From contig CAVWFK010000006.1 in NCBI GenBank assembly GCA_963754235.1, positions 62,001 through 126,000 on the forward strand: 64,000 nt of DNA, given 5' to 3'. Positions 61,961 through 64,000 of the stretch are shown here, piece by piece. The translations under genes and the position numbers were made by a program. The notes under the pieces were generated by a model. That model was not told the DNA's origin and did not search any database. It worked only from the letters and a program-made list of their open reading frames with translations. Each line of letters starts with the position of its first letter. The first letter of the stretch is position 1. Origin of the DNA: DATAYA01 sp963754235 (lineage in GTDB: Bacteria > Pseudomonadota > Alphaproteobacteria > Acetobacterales > Acetobacteraceae).

Positions 61961-63550
61961 TCACGATAGCCCAGCAGCATGCGCGCTCGCCCCGCCGGGC
62001 TCGCCGGCTACTTGCGGGAGCGTGCGTTCCTCGCCGCGCTGCCGTCGATAGAGATAGGGCGCGACGAAGCCGCTTACGAACCCAAGCGAGAACGAGAAAA
62101 CGAAGGGGAACCAGGGGGTTGTGTGGGGTGCTGTCGCGGAGGGAAGGTCGAGCAGATGTATACAAATGAAGATGCTGGCCGCCATTGTGGCACCACAGAG
62201 CATTCCCTCCGTTATGCGGCGAACCCAACCTTGCCCTAGGTGGAGATCGATGTCGCAGATTATTGCGATCGAGAGGCTGATCGCGAATGTTGTTGGTGCC
62301 ATCGGCGAGAGCGGATAGTCGCTGAAGTCGAGCGCTGCCGAGGCCGTCTGGTTTGCGATAATGAGCGCAGTACGCTCAATCAAAAGCGCAACGGCTCCTG
62401 CGAGACCTGCGGACGTAAGCCAAGCCAAGTAGGGAAAATTGCCGCGGCTGTCCGGCCGGAACCCACTCCAGCGCAGTTTCGGGAGGACTGCGGCAAGGAC
62501 CCCAATCGTCTTCGTCGTCCCGATCAGCACGGCAGTGATTGCAATCGGCAAGAGGCCCTTCGGGGGCTGCACAACCGCCACCACACCAAGAATAGCGACG
62601 ATCATGACGACTCCCATGAATACGAAGGGGCCGATGGGCAGGGGAGGACAATTCGGTTCCGGAATGCAGAAGCCGATCGATTGCAGCCGGCTTCCAATCC
62701 GCAGTTCGGACCCCTCAGCGATCAGAAGCAATTGCGCGAGGAACTCCACCAAATGCCCGTACAACTTTCGGCAGATATCGTGGTAGCAGTCCTTGGCCTG
62801 CTTCAAGGCATTTTCGCCCGCGACTCCTTCCACAGGACTCAGTTGGTCGAAAAGTACGAAAAAAGCTTGCGACTGGGCGGTAAAGACTCGAAAATCCGCA
62901 CGAATCGTCTGCCAGGCATCCTGCCGCGCACGGAACACTTTCGCGTAGGCCGGTGCCACCTCTAGCTTCTCCAGCTCGTGGTAGAGCCGGAGCACCCGCG
63001 TCAAATTTCCTCGTGACGTCACCGCGGAGTCGGCGCTGATTCGGGTGGCGAGCTCGTTCGGAACGTCTCCCTCGCTGGTGATCCAAGCGTGCAGATCCGA
63101 GAGATCCGCTTCTGTCACAGGGAGCGCGTTCTGCGTCAGCGTGTCCGCCAGATTCCGGACGCCCTGCGGGATGCTGCCCCAAGCTTGGAAGCGCTTGAGC
63201 AGCCATGCGTCCCAGGCGCTGATGATCGCCGTGTTGGGAAGCAATGTGGTCAAAATTACAGCCGCGAGCACCGGCGGAGCGGAAAATTTCGCGACGACTT
63301 CCTGTGCGTGCTCGAGCCCGAGAAACGGCAGTACACCGGGCCGCAGCACGATCTCGCACAACACGAAAAATAGGGTGAGCGACGCGGTAATGTATCCTGC
63401 ATCAGTTAACAAGAACAATGATCGCGTCGTGGAAAGGCGGTTCGTCTCAGGCGTGTCGTAGCGCTTGGCGGCGTACCATGCGACGACAGCGCCACACAGT
63501 ATCGTAATGAATCCATTGGCCGTGATCGGGTCTTCCACAGCAGCCCCCAC
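61961..63550 (-). CDS. Multi-helix membrane protein of unknown function, low GC
   Basis: A 529-residue protein with two N-terminal helices (FITILCGAVVAWYAA, YITASLTLFFVLCEIVL), a third around AVILTTLLPNTAII, a central soluble region of about 200 residues (residues 110-290, helical, with RVLRLYHELEKLEVAPAYAK), and a C-terminal half with about six helices (FVFMGVVMIVAILGVVAVV onward). GTG start. Base composition is visibly lower in GC and less codon-biased than its neighbours, suggesting recent transfer. No family recognised. It is intact. Confidence 0.7.
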   Translation of the reverse strand: MGAAVEDPITANGFITILCGAVVAWYAAKRYDTPETNRLSTTRSLFLLTDAGYITASLTLFFVLCEIVLRPGVLPFLGLEHAQEVVAKFSAPPVLAAVILTTLLPNTAIISAWDAWLLKRFQAWGSIPQGVRNLADTLTQNALPVTEADLSDLHAWITSEGDVPNELATRISADSAVTSRGNLTRVLRLYHELEKLEVAPAYAKVFRARQDAWQTIRADFRVFTAQSQAFFVLFDQLSPVEGVAGENALKQAKDCYHDICRKLYGHLVEFLAQLLLIAEGSELRIGSRLQSIGFCIPEPNCPPLPIGPFVFMGVVMIVAILGVVAVVQPPKGLLPIAITAVLIGTTKTIGVLAAVLPKLRWSGFRPDSRGNFPYLAWLTSAGLAGAVALLIERTALIIANQTASAALDFSDYPLSPMAPTTFAISLSIAIICDIDLHLGQGWVRRITEGMLCGATMAASIFICIHLLDLPSATAPHTTPWFPFVFSFSLGFVSGFVAPYLYRRQRGEERTLPQVAGEPGGASAHAAGLS

Positions 63551-63716
63551 ACGCTCTTAGTTGGCGAAACTAGCACACGTGGCCAGCCGGGCAGTGACCT
63601 GGTTCACTTCTTCCGAGCGTTCTTTGCGAGCAATGGGCGGCTTTGAATTTCAGAAGATCCCGGAGTGACCAATGCCATTTTCGTCGCCACTGCTGATAGG
63701 ATAACGCGACCGCCGG
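63551..63716. other. Gap upstream of membrane protein gene
   Basis: About 165 bases, AT-richer than the surrounding DNA, holding the likely promoter of the minus-strand membrane-protein gene and the end of fmt. No terminator or operator stands out. Confidence 0.35.
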
Positions 63717-64000
63717 TTATCCAATGCCGACACGGGCGCCGGCTCGCAACGGATGGCCGCGCAGGAACGCCGCTGCGTCCATCGCCGCGCCGCCCGCGCG
63801 CTGCACCCGCAGCAGCCGGATCGCGCCGGCGCCGCAGGCAACCGCGAGCCGTCGTCGAGCACCGTGCCGGGCGGCCCCGCGCCCGACGTCGGCATCGGCC
63901 GCCAGCACCTTGAGCACCGCGCCATCGAGCGTCGTGAACACGCCCGGCCACGGGTTGAGCGCCCGCACCCGGCGGAGCAGCTCCTCGGCGGGTCGCGTCC
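63717..64000 (-). CDS. fmt: Methionyl-tRNA formyltransferase, C-terminal end
   Basis: The C-terminal domain of Fmt, which formylates initiator Met-tRNA. The conserved VRALNPWPGVFTTLDGAVLK segment and the end LRVQRAGGAAMDAAAFLRGH match the family. Between them two compensating one-base shifts replace the expected GPPGTVLDDG, which is readable in the neighbouring frame at about 63840-63890. The 5' part lies beyond the window. Stop TAA at 63717-63719. Confidence 0.85.
   Translation of the reverse strand, partial: TRPAEELLRRVRALNPWPGVFTTLDGAVLKVLAADADVGRGAARHGARRRLAVACGAGAIRLLRVQRAGGAAMDAAAFLRGHPLRAGARVGIG

Overview
The window is high-GC DNA from an alphaproteobacterium, most likely of the Rhodospirillales/Acetobacteraceae type. 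This rests on gene order and gene content (yebC-ruvC-ruvA ... ruvB-ybgC-tolQ-tolR-tolA-tolB, grpE-dnaK-dnaJ-dapB-metK-trmB, hrcA divergent from rph-rdgB, a hopanoid cyclase, many PEP-CTERM proteins) and was not checked by any search. Most of the sequence is dense housekeeping DNA with short gaps and frequent ATGA/GTGA gene overlaps.

Layout. 1-2.6 kb: the end of squalene-hopene cyclase, a gene-free gap with a near-consensus promoter, then a nitrilase-family amidohydrolase and NAD kinase. 2.9-5.8 kb: two secreted PEP-CTERM proteins (the first behind a likely sigma-54 promoter) and a small secreted protein. 5.8-11.8 kb: an acyl-CoA ligase/thiolase pair, a VOC-fold protein divergent from a TetR regulator, a MarR-GNAT fusion and an EamA exporter. 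11.8-12.8 kb: IS630 copy 1. 12.9-15.6 kb: glgX and a PsiE-like membrane protein. 15.7-24.4 kb: yebC, ruvC, ruvA, an IS1182-family element inside a palindromic repeat, ruvB, ybgC and tolQRAB. 24.8-31.6 kb: rne, a PEP-CTERM protein, a lipoprotein, trmB, metK, dapB. 31.9-35.9 kb: dnaJ, dnaK, grpE. 36-42.3 kb: an MFS transporter, a fourth PEP-CTERM protein, twin lipoproteins, hrcA, rph, rdgB and a pentapeptide-repeat protein. 42.3-46.7 kb: a TumE-type toxin-antitoxin pair with a perfect palindromic operator candidate, nadE, a small protein and gltX. 46.7-52.3 kb: a Gfo/Idh/MocA oxidoreductase divergent from a complete sugar-type ABC importer. 52.4-60.6 kb: an unusual accessory cluster. 60.7-64 kb: an MBL-fold hydrolase, a lower-GC membrane protein of unknown function and the 3' end of fmt.

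The most interesting region is 52.4-60.6 kb. It encodes a fatty-acyl-AMP ligase (FAAL type), a cytochrome P450, a short sulfotransferase lacking the usual N-terminal PAPS loop, two paralogous helical-repeat plus alpha/beta-hydrolase proteins, a probable methyltransferase and a TIGR03032-like beta-propeller protein. No carrier protein, PKS or NRPS is visible beside the FAAL. One hydrolase gene is cut in two by IS630 copy 2, and removing the element with one TA restores the reading frame exactly. I infer a small acyl/lipid-tailoring pathway; the product is unknown.

Caution on sequence quality. At least sixteen genes need single-base frame corrections to give full-length proteins, including genes normally essential or highly conserved (nadK, grpE, tolB, ruvA, fmt). 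Several corrections remove one base from a GGGC context. This looks more like residual indel error in the assembly than real gene decay, so frameshifted genes are described as genes with the likely shift point given.
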